From assembly GCA_964401995.1 (NCBI GenBank), contig CAYOAP010000007.1, positions 1 to 64,000 of the forward strand: a DNA stretch of 64,000 nt. Reading direction: 5' to 3'. Under the pieces are notes generated by a model. It made no database searches. It had not been told where the DNA came from and worked only from the letters and a program-made list of their open reading frames with translations. The DNA is from DATCBF01 sp964401995 (GTDB taxonomy: Bacteria > Actinomycetota > Thermoleophilia > Solirubrobacterales > 70-9). The first letter of the stretch is position 1; every line of letters begins with the position of its first letter. The translations under genes and the position numbers were made by a program. Positions 8,547-18,742 of the stretch are shown here, in pieces.

Positions 8547-9224
8547 ATGAAGGGCGCGATTCTCGTGGTCGAGGACGAGCAGGCGATCGCCGACCTGGTC
8601 CGCGCCTACCTGCGCCGCGAGGGCTTCGACGTGGTCTGGGCGCGCAGCGGCGAGCAGGCGCTTGAGGAGCTGGCGCGCCACCCCGTCCGCCTGGTCGTGC
8701 TCGATATCGGCCTGCCGGGCATCGACGGCTTCGAGGTTTGCCGGCGGCTGCGCAGCCGCACCGGGGTGCCGATCCTGATCCTCAGCGCCCGCGACGACGA
8801 GATCGACCGCGTCGCCGGGCTCGAAGCCGGCGCCGACGACTACGTGACCAAGCCGTTCTCGCCCCGCGAGCTGGTGGCGCGGGTGAAGGCGATCCTGCGG
8901 CGGGCGGGCGGCAGCGGCGCGGTGCTCGGCGAGGACGGAGTGCTCGGGGCCGGCGAGGTCGAGCTCGATCGCGCCTCGCGCACGGTGACCGTCGCCGGCG
9001 AGCCGGTCGAGCTGACCTCGCGCGAGTTCGAGCTGCTTGCCGCGCTGCTTGCCCACCCCGGCGTCGTCCTCAGCCGCGACCGCCTCCTGGAGCTGGTCTG
9101 GCAGGGTGAGTTCGCCGGCGGCACCCGCACCGTCGACGTCCACGTCGCCCAGCTGCGGGCCAAGCTCGGCCGGCCGGGCTTTGTCGAGACGGTGCGCGGC
9201 GCGGGCTACAAGGTCGCCCCCTGA
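8547..9224 (+). CDS. OmpR-family response regulator
   Basis: 225 aa. Receiver domain (1-118) with the acidic pair VVEDE, phospho-acceptor aspartate in LVVLDIGLPG, and the conserved lysine in YVTKPFSPRELVARV. The C-terminal winged helix (about 130-225) has ELTSREFELLAALL and RTVDVHVAQLRAKLG with ETVRGAGYK, the OmpR/PhoB signature. Its stop overlaps the start of the kinase gene (TGATG), so the pair is co-translated. GAGAGG lies upstream of ATG 8547. Targets are unknown; the secreted protein gene just upstream is one candidate. Confidence 0.93.
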   Translation: MKGAILVVEDEQAIADLVRAYLRREGFDVVWARSGEQALEELARHPVRLVVLDIGLPGIDGFEVCRRLRSRTGVPILILSARDDEIDRVAGLEAGADDYVTKPFSPRELVARVKAILRRAGGSGAVLGEDGVLGAGEVELDRASRTVTVAGEPVELTSREFELLAALLAHPGVVLSRDRLLELVWQGEFAGGTRTVDVHVAQLRAKLGRPGFVETVRGAGYKVAP

Positions 9225-10633
9225 TGCGCTCGCTGCGGGCGCGGCTGTTCGCCGCGATTCTCGGCACCGTCCTGCTCGGCGTTGGCGCCTCGCTGGCGCT
9301 CGGCGTGGTCCTGACCAAGAGCGCGGTCCGCGACACGATCCGCGCCGATGTCGAGAACCAGGCCGAAGCGCTGGCCTCCCAGCTCGGCAACCTGCCGCCA
9401 GTCGGCGCCCGCCGCTTGCGCGGCGGCCAGTCGCCGCCGCCCGTCGCGCCCGCGGGCGGGTTGCCGCCCCCTCCCGGCGGGGCAGGGCTGGGCGCTCCCC
9501 CGGCCGCTGAGCCAGGGGGTCCGCGTCCGGTCGCGGTGCTCAGCCTTGCCGTCGCATCCCGCGTCCTTCCCGCGGGCGCCGCCGCCGAGCTGCGCAGCAG
9601 CGGAGCGGCCGACGGCACCGCCGAGTTCGACGGCCGCAGCCAGATCTACGCCGCCCGCCGCAGCGGCCGCTCGGTCGTCCTCGTCACCCGCCCCGATGTC
9701 GTCTCCGGCGATGACTTCAGCCGCTACCTCTCGGCGCTGCTGATCGCCAGCGGAGTCGCGGCGCTGGCCGCCGCCGCCGTCGCGGCGTTGCTGGCCCGCC
9801 GCTTGACCCAGCCGCTGCGCCGGCTGGCGGGCGCCGCCGGCGAGCTTGCCGCCGGGGGACGCCCCGAGCCGGTGCCGCTGGAGGGGACCGAGGAGCTTGA
9901 CGAGCTGGCGGAGGCGTTCAACGGGATGTCGGAGCAGCTGGAGCTGGCCCGCGACGCCGAGCGGGCGGTGCTGCTCTCTGTCTCCCACGACCTGCGCACC
10001 CCCCTGACCTCTATCCGCGGCTATGCCGAGGGGATCGAGGACGGCACGGTCGAGCCGCGCGAGGCGGCCGAGGTGGTCGGCCGTGAGGCGGCCCGCCTCG
10101 AGCGCTTGGTCGGTGACCTGCTCGCCCTCGCCCGCCTGCGCCAGGGGGTGTTGGAGGTGACCCGTGAGCCGGTCGACCTGGCCGCGGTGGCCCGCGAGGC
10201 GCAGGAGCGTTTGCGCCCGCGGGCGGTGGAGGCCGGGGTCGAGCTGGCGGTCGAGGGAGGCGATGCCCACGCCGTCGCCGATCACGGCCGCACCCTCCAG
10301 GTCGTCTCCAACCTGGTCGAGAACGCGATCCGGGTCAGCCCGGCCGGCGGCCAGGTGACGCTGCTGGCAGCGGCGGGATCGATCTCGGTCAGCGACCAGG
10401 GCCCGGGCATACCCGAGGCGGAGATCCCCCGCGCCTTCAAGCGCTTCCACCTGCGCGCCCAGGCCGGCCATGGCTCAGCCGACGGCGCCGGCCTTGGCCT
10501 GGCGATAGTCCGCGAGCTGACCGAGGCGATGGGCGGCAGCGTCGCGGTCGAGAACCTGCCTGCAGGCGGCGCCCGCTTCAGTGTCCGGCTTCCACAGAGC
10601 GATACCCTGTCGCGACTCAATCTCCCTGGTTAA
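9224..10633 (+). CDS. Membrane sensor histidine kinase (HAMP)
   Basis: 469 aa. TM1 at about 7-28, a Pro/Gly-rich extracytoplasmic region of about 130 residues, TM2 at about 165-190, then HAMP (ARRLTQPLRRLAGAAGELAAG). H-box SVSHDLRTPLTSIRGYAEG, N-box VVSNLVENAIRVSPAGG, G1 DQGPGIPE and G2 GAGLGLAIVRELTEAMGG are all present, so it should be an active autokinase. It overlaps the response regulator by one base, the normal cognate arrangement. The sensor loop has long Pro/Gly stretches and no recognised ligand fold, so the signal is unknown. Confidence 0.93.
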   Translation: MRSLRARLFAAILGTVLLGVGASLALGVVLTKSAVRDTIRADVENQAEALASQLGNLPPVGARRLRGGQSPPPVAPAGGLPPPPGGAGLGAPPAAEPGGPRPVAVLSLAVASRVLPAGAAAELRSSGAADGTAEFDGRSQIYAARRSGRSVVLVTRPDVVSGDDFSRYLSALLIASGVAALAAAAVAALLARRLTQPLRRLAGAAGELAAGGRPEPVPLEGTEELDELAEAFNGMSEQLELARDAERAVLLSVSHDLRTPLTSIRGYAEGIEDGTVEPREAAEVVGREAARLERLVGDLLALARLRQGVLEVTREPVDLAAVAREAQERLRPRAVEAGVELAVEGGDAHAVADHGRTLQVVSNLVENAIRVSPAGGQVTLLAAAGSISVSDQGPGIPEAEIPRAFKRFHLRAQAGHGSADGAGLGLAIVRELTEAMGGSVAVENLPAGGARFSVRLPQSDTLSRLNLPG

Positions 10634-10667
10634 GCCGGTTCCGGCATCTCGCCGCCGGCCTTTGAAG

Positions 10668-11621
10668 ATGGAAACCATCACTTCGGAACACCCGACCGTC
10701 CCGGCTCAGCCTGGGCAGGCCGCGGCCGACGAGCCCGTCGTGCCGCGCCGGTCGCCGCTGCGCGCGGCGATCAAGACCGGGCGGCCGAAAGAGTGGATCA
10801 AGAACCTCTTCGTCTTCGCCGGGCTCCTGTTCTCCGGCAAGTTCAACCAGCCCCACGACGTCTTCGAGGCGTTCCTCACCTTCGTCTCCTTCTGCCTGAT
10901 CTCCAGCGCCGGCTACTTCGTCAACGACCTGATCGACGTCGAGCTCGACCGCAACCACCCGAAGAAGAAGTTCCGCCCGCTCGCCGCCCGCGAGCTCTCC
11001 GAGAGCACCGCCAAGGCGATCGCCCCGTTCCTGGCGATAGCCGCGATCGCGCTCGCCTTCGCCACCGTCAACTGGCAGGTCGGGCTGATGGTGGTCGGCT
11101 ACGGGATCGCCCAGATGGCCTACAGCCTCGGCCTCAAGCAGGTCGTGATCATCGACGTGATGACCCTGGCCGGCCTCTTCATCCTCCGCGTCGCCGCCGG
11201 CGCCAGCGCCGTCGAAGCCCATGCCTCCGAGTGGCTGATCCTCTGCACCGGCATGCTCGCCGCCTTCCTCGGCTTCACCAAGCGCCGCCAGGAGGCGGTC
11301 TCGGAGCTGCACGAGGGGACCAGCAGCCGGCCGGTCCTCGAGCATTACTCGCTCCCCTTCCTCGACCAGATGGTCTCCCTGGTCACCACCGGCACCGTGA
11401 TCAGCTACGCGATCTACACCGTCAACTCACCCCTGATCGGCAGCCGGATGATGCTCACCATCCCCCCAGTCGTCTACGGGATCTTCCGCTACCTCTACTT
11501 GATCTACGACCGCAATGACGACCGCTCGATGGCCGCGATCGTCGCCGAAGACAAGGGCATGCTCGCCGCCGGCGGGGTTTTCGCCCTGACTGCGTTCCTG
11601 CTGCTCTACGTCTTTAAGTAA
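10668..11621 (+). CDS. Decaprenyl-phosphate phosphoribosyltransferase (UbiA family)
   Basis: 317 aa from ATG 10668; upstream in-frame codons overlap the kinase gene. UbiA prenyltransferase fold with about eight membrane helices. The first Asp-rich motif is NDLIDVELDRNHPKKKFRPL. RPKEWIKNLFVF at the N-terminus and the K-rich loop are typical of DPPR synthase (mycobacterial Rv3806c), which transfers 5-phosphoribose from PRPP to decaprenyl phosphate, the first committed step to decaprenyl-phosphoryl-arabinose for wall arabinan. The N-terminal 45 residues are a disordered Pro/Ala extension. The remaining DprE enzymes are not in the window, so arabinan synthesis is inferred from family alone. Confidence 0.85.
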   Translation: METITSEHPTVPAQPGQAAADEPVVPRRSPLRAAIKTGRPKEWIKNLFVFAGLLFSGKFNQPHDVFEAFLTFVSFCLISSAGYFVNDLIDVELDRNHPKKKFRPLAARELSESTAKAIAPFLAIAAIALAFATVNWQVGLMVVGYGIAQMAYSLGLKQVVIIDVMTLAGLFILRVAAGASAVEAHASEWLILCTGMLAAFLGFTKRRQEAVSELHEGTSSRPVLEHYSLPFLDQMVSLVTTGTVISYAIYTVNSPLIGSRMMLTIPPVVYGIFRYLYLIYDRNDDRSMAAIVAEDKGMLAAGGVFALTAFLLLYVFK

Positions 11622-11632
11622 CTTTGGCGACG

Positions 11633-14600
11633 ATGAGACTCAGGCGAAACTTCAGCAGCGCGGTTGCCTTCACGGTTCTCATCGCCACATTGGCTTTGAC
11701 AGCGGCCACAGCTTCGGCGGCGGCGAGCGAAGCGCGATCTGCTTTGAAGGAGAGGCTGGGCGCGGACGGCTTTGTCTCGGCCGACCCGGCAACGGGGGCG
11801 CTGAGGATCGCGGGCAGCACCTCCCGTTTTCTGACCGCGCCAAGCACCGGCGACCCAGCTGAAGTCGCGCTTGCCTACGCGCGCTCCCATCTCGACCTGC
11901 TTGGGCTCGAGGCGGCTGACATCGATCACCTGCGCCTCTTCGCCCGCTACACATCCCCTGATGGCGTGACCCACCTGACCTGGCAGCAGGTTGTCGACGG
12001 GATCCCGTCCTATGACACGTTCCTGGCAGTCAACGTCGATGGCGAGGGCCGGGTCGTCAACGTTGGCGGCTCGCCGGCCTCCGGCCTCTCGCTCGCCGAC
12101 GACGAAGCTGGCCTGGGCCCGACTGGAGCGCTCCAGGCCGCCGCCGAGGATGTCGGCGGCGAAGCGGGCCGTCAGCTCGCTCCGGCCAGCGGGCCGGAAA
12201 GGGCAGCCCGTTTCAGCGGCGGCGACACCGCCAGCCTCGTCGTCCTGCGCGGCTCGGCTGGCGACCGGCTCGGCTGGCGGGTTGTGGTTGACGGCGAAGG
12301 CGGCGCCTACGAGCAGGTTGTCGACGCCGACTCGGGCCGGACGCTGGTCAGCGAACCGCTCGCCGAGGATGTCTCCAACGCGTCCGTCTTCCAGGACTAC
12401 CCCGGCGCGCCCGCCGGCGGGACCCAGGGCACGGTCGACCTCGCCACCGACTCGACCTGGCTCGACAACAGCAGCTCGAACACGCGGCTGTACGGCAACA
12501 ACGCCCAGGCCTACTCCGACCTCAACAACAACAACGTCGATGACGCCGGCGAGGACGTCGGGGCCAGCTCCGGCAGCAACTGGATCTACCCGCAGACGGC
12601 GGTCTCGGCGCCGACCGGCAATTGCGGCCTGGTCACCAGCGGATGCACCTGGGACCCGGCCAACACCGCGAGCAAGGCGACCAACCGCGCCGAGGCGACG
12701 ACCCAGGCCTTCTACTACGTCAACAACTACCACGACTGGCTGTCGCAGGCGCCGATCGGCTTCACCGCGGCCTCGCACAACTTCCAGCGGGTCAACGGCG
12801 CCGGCGAGCCGGGCGCAAACGATCCTGTCCTGACCGAGTCCGACGACGGCAACGCCACCGGTGAAAACATCAACAACGCCAACATGGCGACCCCCGCCGA
12901 CGGCACCTCGCCGCGGATGCAGATGTATTTCTTCTTCAGGAGCTCCAATCCCTCCTACCCGGCTGTCAACGGCGCCGATGACGCCAGCGTCGTCTACCAC
13001 GAGTACACGCACGGGCTCTCCAACCGGCTGGTCCAGAATGGCGTCGGCAACTCGTTGCAGGCGCGCCAGTCGAAGGCGATGGGCGAGGGCTGGAGCGACT
13101 GGTACGCAATGGACTATCTGGTCTCCCACGGCTACGAGACCGACACCTCGGCCCCCGGCCAGGTGGTCGTCGGCAAGTACGCGACGGGCGATTCGGTCAA
13201 GGGGATCCGCAACCAGCCGCTGGACTGCCCGGTCAGCTTCACCTCCGCGCCCTGCGTCGGCACCGAAACCGCGCCGAGCGGCGGCTTCACCTTTGCCGAT
13301 CTCGGCAAGGTGACCCGATACCAGGCGGGCGTGCCTGCGTTTGAGGTTCACGCCGACGGTGAAATCTGGGCCGAGACGCTCTGGGATCTGCGCGAAGCGC
13401 TCGGCGCCACAACCGCCCGCGGGCTGATCACCGACGCGATGCGCCTCGCCCCTGACGATCCCGGGATGCTGGAAATGCGCGACGCGATCCTGCAGGCCGA
13501 TCTCGTCGCCGGCGGCAGCCACCACGACCAGATCTGGGAAGTCTTCGCCAACCGCGGCATGGGCTTCGGCGCTCGCAGCCTCAGCCCCTCCTCGACCAGG
13601 GGCGCCGCCTCTTTCTCGACCCCGCCACTCGCTGCGCCCGCGGCCCCGGCGGCAACCGACCCGGCGCCGCTCGGCGACGGCGACGGGGTCGCCGAGCCGG
13701 GCGAGGCAACCCGGCTGGACATCCAGCTCTCCAACCCGGACACGAGCGCCCTGACCAACGTCAGGGCCACGCTCAGCTCGAGCACCGCCGGGGTCGTGGT
13801 CGGCCAGCCAACGGCGGCCTACGGGACGATCGCCGCCGGCGGCAACGCGACCAATGCCACCCCGTTCGCGATCTCGATCCCGGCCTCCACCGCCTGCACG
13901 ACCCGTATCGGGCTGCAGCTCGCCATCTCCTCCGACCAGGGCAGCGTCTCGCTGCCGGTCGGCAGCCTCGCCTTGGGCACCGGAGCCCAGACCACCTCCA
14001 ACGCCGTCGCCGTCGCGATCCCCGACAACAACAAGACCACCGGCGCCAGCTCGACGATCACCGTCTCGGGCCTGCCTGCGGGCGACCAGGTCTCCAAGCT
14101 GCACGTCGGGCTCGACGTCAGCCACACCTGGGTCGGAGACCTGCGGATCGAACTCACCCACGGCGCCACGACCGTCTCCCTCGTCGATGCGACAGGGTTC
14201 CCCTTTGAATCCGACGAGAACAACTTCTCGAACCTCGACCTCTTCGATTCGGCGGCCAGCTCGGTCCAGACGGCGCCGAGCAGCGTGACCACGGGGCTTG
14301 AGAACACAAACGTCAGCCCGGCGCGCAGCGGCGCCCAGCGCCCGAACCAGCCGCTCTCGGCCTTTGACGGCGCCGACCCCAGCGGCGTCTGGACCTTGAA
14401 GCTGAACGACACGGCCGCGGGAGACACCGGCCAGCTCAACAGCTGGTCGGTGACCGTGCCCAACCCGGCTTGCTCGACCGCCGCCCCAGCCCTGCCGGAA
14501 GCGGTCACCGGCGCCGCTTCGGCGCTGACGGCCGGCACCGCGCACGTCGCCGGCCAGGTCGACCCCAAGGGCTCGGCGACCAGCTTCGCCGTCCAGTACG

Positions 14601-14968
14601 GGACGACCAGCGGGTATGGGCAGTCGACCGCGCCTGCCTCAGCCGGGGCCGGAAGCGGACTCGCGCCGATCGCCGCCGACCTTGCCGGCCTTGCCCCCAG
14701 CACCGACTACCACTACCGCGTGGTCGCCTTGCGCGCCGGCACCGTGATCGCGCTTGGCGGCGATCAGACCCTCCACACTGCTGCGGCACCGAAAGCCGAA
14801 GAAAATGCCGGGGGCGGAGGAGGAAATGGCGGAGGTGGCGGCGGATCCACGCCCACTCCACCGCCACCGGCGCCTCAGCCCCTGAAGTGCAAGAAGGGCT
14901 TCAAGAAGAAGACGGTCAAGGGCAAGGCCAAGTGCGTCAAGGTCAGGGTGAAGCACAAGCACCACTGA
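11633..14968 (+). CDS. Secreted M36 (fungalysin) metalloprotease with P-domain and lysine-rich tail
   Basis: 1111 aa from ATG 11633 (TTG at 11624 in frame). Signal peptide ending near ASA; fungalysin/thermolysin-type propeptide (about 60-230); M36 catalytic domain with zinc motif VVYHEYTHGLSNRLV and the downstream glutamate in GEGWSDWYAMDYL; a linker with CARDB-like beta sequence; a proprotein-convertase-type P-domain (about 790-945, VGLDVSHTWVGDLRIELTHG, SGVWTLKLNDTAAGDTGQL); a fibronectin-III-like domain (DYHYRVVALRAG); a Gly-rich spacer; and a terminal basic segment rich in lysine with two cysteines (KCKKGFKKKTVKGKAKC). Predicted extracellular protease. The tail may anchor to the wall or be lineage specific. 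Confidence 0.92.
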   Translation: MRLRRNFSSAVAFTVLIATLALTAATASAAASEARSALKERLGADGFVSADPATGALRIAGSTSRFLTAPSTGDPAEVALAYARSHLDLLGLEAADIDHLRLFARYTSPDGVTHLTWQQVVDGIPSYDTFLAVNVDGEGRVVNVGGSPASGLSLADDEAGLGPTGALQAAAEDVGGEAGRQLAPASGPERAARFSGGDTASLVVLRGSAGDRLGWRVVVDGEGGAYEQVVDADSGRTLVSEPLAEDVSNASVFQDYPGAPAGGTQGTVDLATDSTWLDNSSSNTRLYGNNAQAYSDLNNNNVDDAGEDVGASSGSNWIYPQTAVSAPTGNCGLVTSGCTWDPANTASKATNRAEATTQAFYYVNNYHDWLSQAPIGFTAASHNFQRVNGAGEPGANDPVLTESDDGNATGENINNANMATPADGTSPRMQMYFFFRSSNPSYPAVNGADDASVVYHEYTHGLSNRLVQNGVGNSLQARQSKAMGEGWSDWYAMDYLVSHGYETDTSAPGQVVVGKYATGDSVKGIRNQPLDCPVSFTSAPCVGTETAPSGGFTFADLGKVTRYQAGVPAFEVHADGEIWAETLWDLREALGATTARGLITDAMRLAPDDPGMLEMRDAILQADLVAGGSHHDQIWEVFANRGMGFGARSLSPSSTRGAASFSTPPLAAPAAPAATDPAPLGDGDGVAEPGEATRLDIQLSNPDTSALTNVRATLSSSTAGVVVGQPTAAYGTIAAGGNATNATPFAISIPASTACTTRIGLQLAISSDQGSVSLPVGSLALGTGAQTTSNAVAVAIPDNNKTTGASSTITVSGLPAGDQVSKLHVGLDVSHTWVGDLRIELTHGATTVSLVDATGFPFESDENNFSNLDLFDSAASSVQTAPSSVTTGLENTNVSPARSGAQRPNQPLSAFDGADPSGVWTLKLNDTAAGDTGQLNSWSVTVPNPACSTAAPALPEAVTGAASALTAGTAHVAGQVDPKGSATSFAVQYGTTSGYGQSTAPASAGAGSGLAPIAADLAGLAPSTDYHYRVVALRAGTVIALGGDQTLHTAAAPKAEENAGGGGGNGGGGGGSTPTPPPPAPQPLKCKKGFKKKTVKGKAKCVKVRVKHKHH

Positions 14969-14987
14969 GGCCGCGGTGGTGGCGGCC
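14969..14987. terminator. Bidirectional hairpin between convergent genes
   Basis: GGCCGC (14969-14974) and GCGGCC (14982-14987) form a 6-bp stem with a 7-nt loop, placed right after the protease stop and before the stop of the minus-strand gene ending at 15001. Short but well placed to serve both. Confidence 0.4.
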
Positions 14988-15000
14988 CGAGCCGGCCGCT

Positions 15001-15318
15001 TTACTCGGTGACGACCGGCAGGTCGTCGATCAGCGTCGTCTTGCCGTCGCGGTTGAACTCGAGGTCGATCGTGTCGTTGCGGCGGTAGGTGCCGAAGAGG
15101 CCTAGGTACATCGCCAGCCAGCGGCCGGCGCCGACCTTCTCCTTGATGATCGGCCGGGTGAAGACGATCTCGCCGGACTCGATGTTGTAGTCGGCGCCGA
15201 GGCTCTGTTCGACCCCGTTGATGAAGACGGTGAAGGGCGGTTCTGCGGCGGCGGGCAGCTTCACCCGGTTGCCTGCCGCGTAGCTGCCCTTGGGGATCTC
15301 GCCGCCGGAATCGGTCAT
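15001..15318 (-). CDS. Hypothetical protein, small beta-rich
   Basis: 105 aa, no signal peptide or membrane helix. I do not recognise the family. Sequence such as PPFTVFINGVEQSLGADYNI and GEIVFTRPI looks beta-rich, similar in feel to a phage/tail or IPT-like beta sandwich. Its ATG overlaps the stop of the upstream 115-aa gene by 4 bp, so the two are translationally coupled and probably act together. Confidence 0.7.
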   Translation of the reverse strand: MTDSGGEIPKGSYAAGNRVKLPAAAEPPFTVFINGVEQSLGADYNIESGEIVFTRPIIKEKVGAGRWLAMYLGLFGTYRRNDTIDLEFNRDGKTTLIDDLPVVTE

Positions 15319-15662
15319 CTGCCGGCCAGAGTCTCGCGGACCGCGTCAAACGGCGTGTCCCGCCCCTGCGGCGCAAGCTCCTGGCGGCGCAGGCCGCCGC
15401 TGTAGGCGACCAGGCTGTTGTCGCCCCTGACGTCGACCCCGGCGACCGGCTTGTTGAGCAGGCCCTTGCCGGTCAGCTGCAGGCGGGCGTGGACCTGGTC
15501 CCGGGCCTGGTAGTCGCGCAGCATCGAAGAGGCCGGCAGCGGCCCTTCGGCCTGGATCGCATGGGCCTCGGCCCGCATTTCAGCAATCGCCTCGTCGAGG
15601 CTGTCGAACTGCGAGTGGCGGACATCGGATCCGTGCCGGACTGTCAACTTCCAACGAGACAC
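15315..15662 (-). CDS. Hypothetical protein
   Basis: 115 aa, soluble. The N-terminus MSRWKLTVRHGSDVRHSQFD followed by an Ala/Glu-rich helix (LDEAIAEMRAEAHAIQAE) suggests a small alpha/beta protein; the remainder has RLQLTGKGLLNKPVAGVDVRG. No family recognised. Coupled by a 4-bp overlap to the 105-aa gene downstream; citrate synthase lies just upstream on the same strand (34-bp gap), so all three could share a transcript. Confidence 0.7.
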   Translation of the reverse strand: MSRWKLTVRHGSDVRHSQFDSLDEAIAEMRAEAHAIQAEGPLPASSMLRDYQARDQVHARLQLTGKGLLNKPVAGVDVRGDNSLVAYSGGLRRQELAPQGRDTPFDAVRETLAGR

Positions 15663-15696
15663 AGGCGCAGCTTATGGAAGCCGCTGCCAGATGAAG

Positions 15697-17058
<1,362 letters not shown>

Positions 17059-17083
17059 TCTGGCAGCTTGCGCTCGGCGGCTG

Positions 17084-18007
17084 TTAAGCGGCTGGGACCG
17101 GCTCGAACTGAGTCATCTCCCGCAGCGCCTGGAAGCGGCCGTCGATCTCGTCGCGGCTGAGGCGGGAGACGCGCTCGGTGCCGAACTCCTCGACGTTGAA
17201 AGAGGCGAGGACGGTGCCGTAGGCCATCGCCCGGCGCAGGCAGGCGTCGTCGAGCTCGCCGTCGTGGCCGTCGAGGTAGCCGAAGAAGCCGCCGGCGAAG
17301 CTGTCGCCGGCCCCGGTCGGGTCCTGGACGTCGTCGAGCGGGAAGCCGGGCAGGGCGAAGAAGCCACTCTCGGTGAACAGCGCCGCGCCGTACTCGCCCT
17401 GCTTGGCGACGATTGCCCGCGGCCCGAGCTCCATCACCGCGCGGGCGGCCCGGGCAAGGTTGGACTCGCCGGTCAGCTGGCGGATCTCGGCGTCGTTGAC
17501 GACCAGGCAGTCGACCTCGGCGATCGCCGCCAGCAGCGAGTCCTTGGCGGTTTCGATCCAGAGGTTCATCGAGTCGAGGCCGCTGAAGCCGGCCCCGCCG
17601 CACTGGGCGCGGACCTGGCGCTGCAGGTCGGGCTGGATGTTGGCGAGGAAGAGGGTGTCTGCCGCCTGTGAGGCGGCGGAGAGCTTCGGCTCGAACTCGG
17701 CGAAGACGCCGAGCTGGGTGTCCTCGGTGTGGGCGACGTTGAGGTCGTACTCGTAGCGGCCGCGCCAGAAGAACGACTGGCCGCCGGCGACGCGCTCAAT
17801 GTCGTCGGTGACGATCCCGCGCCGCTCCAGCACCTCGAACTGCTCGGGGCCGAAGTCATCGCCGACCGGCCCCACCGGCCGCACCTCGGTGAAGAAGCTG
17901 GCGGCGAGGGAGAAATGGACCGCTGCCCCCCCGAGCATGCGGTCGCGCTCCCCGAACGGGGTCTTGACGGAATCGAAAGCGATTGATCCGACGACGGTCA
18001 GCGACAC
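17084..18007 (-). CDS. PfkB-family carbohydrate/nucleoside kinase
   Basis: 307 aa. Ribokinase-like fold with LGGAAVHFSLAAS (substrate glycine pair) near residue 25 and the C-terminal anion-hole motif DPTGAGDSFAGGFFGY near 240, where the aspartate of GAGD is the catalytic base. The substrate cannot be read from sequence; sugar or adenosine kinases are both possible. Located upstream of citrate synthase on the same strand with a 25-bp gap, so probably cotranscribed. Starts 30 bp from the divergent secreted-protein gene. Confidence 0.88.
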   Translation of the reverse strand: MSLTVVGSIAFDSVKTPFGERDRMLGGAAVHFSLAASFFTEVRPVGPVGDDFGPEQFEVLERRGIVTDDIERVAGGQSFFWRGRYEYDLNVAHTEDTQLGVFAEFEPKLSAASQAADTLFLANIQPDLQRQVRAQCGGAGFSGLDSMNLWIETAKDSLLAAIAEVDCLVVNDAEIRQLTGESNLARAARAVMELGPRAIVAKQGEYGAALFTESGFFALPGFPLDDVQDPTGAGDSFAGGFFGYLDGHDGELDDACLRRAMAYGTVLASFNVEEFGTERVSRLSRDEIDGRFQALREMTQFEPVPAA

Positions 18008-18037
18008 GGGCGGAACAGTATCCGTAGGATCGCTCGC

Positions 18038-18742
18038 ATGAACTCCCGAATCCTGATTCTCGCCCTCGCCGCGATCTTCGTCATCGCTGTCGCCGTGCCC
18101 GCGCTCGGCCAGACAAACGAAGTGACGCCGACCGTCACAAAAGACCTTTCGACCCGGGCGCTGGCCAAGGCGCGCCTCGCCCTGCTGACCGCGCGCTCGG
18201 CCAAGAGCCAGTCAAGGGTCGCCGCGCGGACTGCCGGCGCCGCTGTGAATACGGCGAATGACGCGAAAGCGGCGGCTACTGCGACACAGGCCTCGCTTGA
18301 CTCGACTCGGATCGTCAGCGGTCTTGCCGCTGGCAGCGTCACCACCGAATCGGAAAAATTCGTTCAGCTCCCCGGTGGGCCAAGCGTCACCGCCAACGTG
18401 CCTTCTTCTGGCCTAATTGAAGTTTGGGCGCAGGCGACGATGATTGAAAGCGGCGCGGTCGCTCTCTATGAGGACGGCCAGAGCATGGCTGGCCAGAGCG
18501 AAGAATGTGCCCACGGACCAGGCGAAGGCGCCCTTTTCTCTTCTCCGATTTTTGGCGAACCAGTCACGGTCGGGACTCCGGCCTCGCTTGGATCGTGCAG
18601 TGTTGAAGGCCCGCCAGGCTCGGTGCTTTTCCAGACTTCCCCTGGCAAACACACCTATGAACTGCGCTACGAGATCAATTGCGGCTGCTCTCCCGAAGTC
18701 ACCTTCTCCAAGCGCTCCCTCCGCGTCGGGCCGAGGCTCTAG
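18038..18742 (+). CDS. Secreted protein of unknown function
   Basis: 234 aa. Sec signal peptide (MNSRILILALAAIFVIAVAV, cleavage after ALG). Residues 35-95 are Ala/Lys/Arg/Thr-rich and probably helical. The remainder is beta-rich with four to five cysteines (EECAHG, GSCSVEG, INCGCSPEV) that may form disulfides. The layout (signal, Ala-rich helix, beta domain) resembles other secreted unknowns of this bacterial group, including the one at 24216. Downstream quinone reductase starts on the next base after the stop. Confidence 0.8.
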   Translation: MNSRILILALAAIFVIAVAVPALGQTNEVTPTVTKDLSTRALAKARLALLTARSAKSQSRVAARTAGAAVNTANDAKAAATATQASLDSTRIVSGLAAGSVTTESEKFVQLPGGPSVTANVPSSGLIEVWAQATMIESGAVALYEDGQSMAGQSEECAHGPGEGALFSSPIFGEPVTVGTPASLGSCSVEGPPGSVLFQTSPGKHTYELRYEINCGCSPEVTFSKRSLRVGPRL

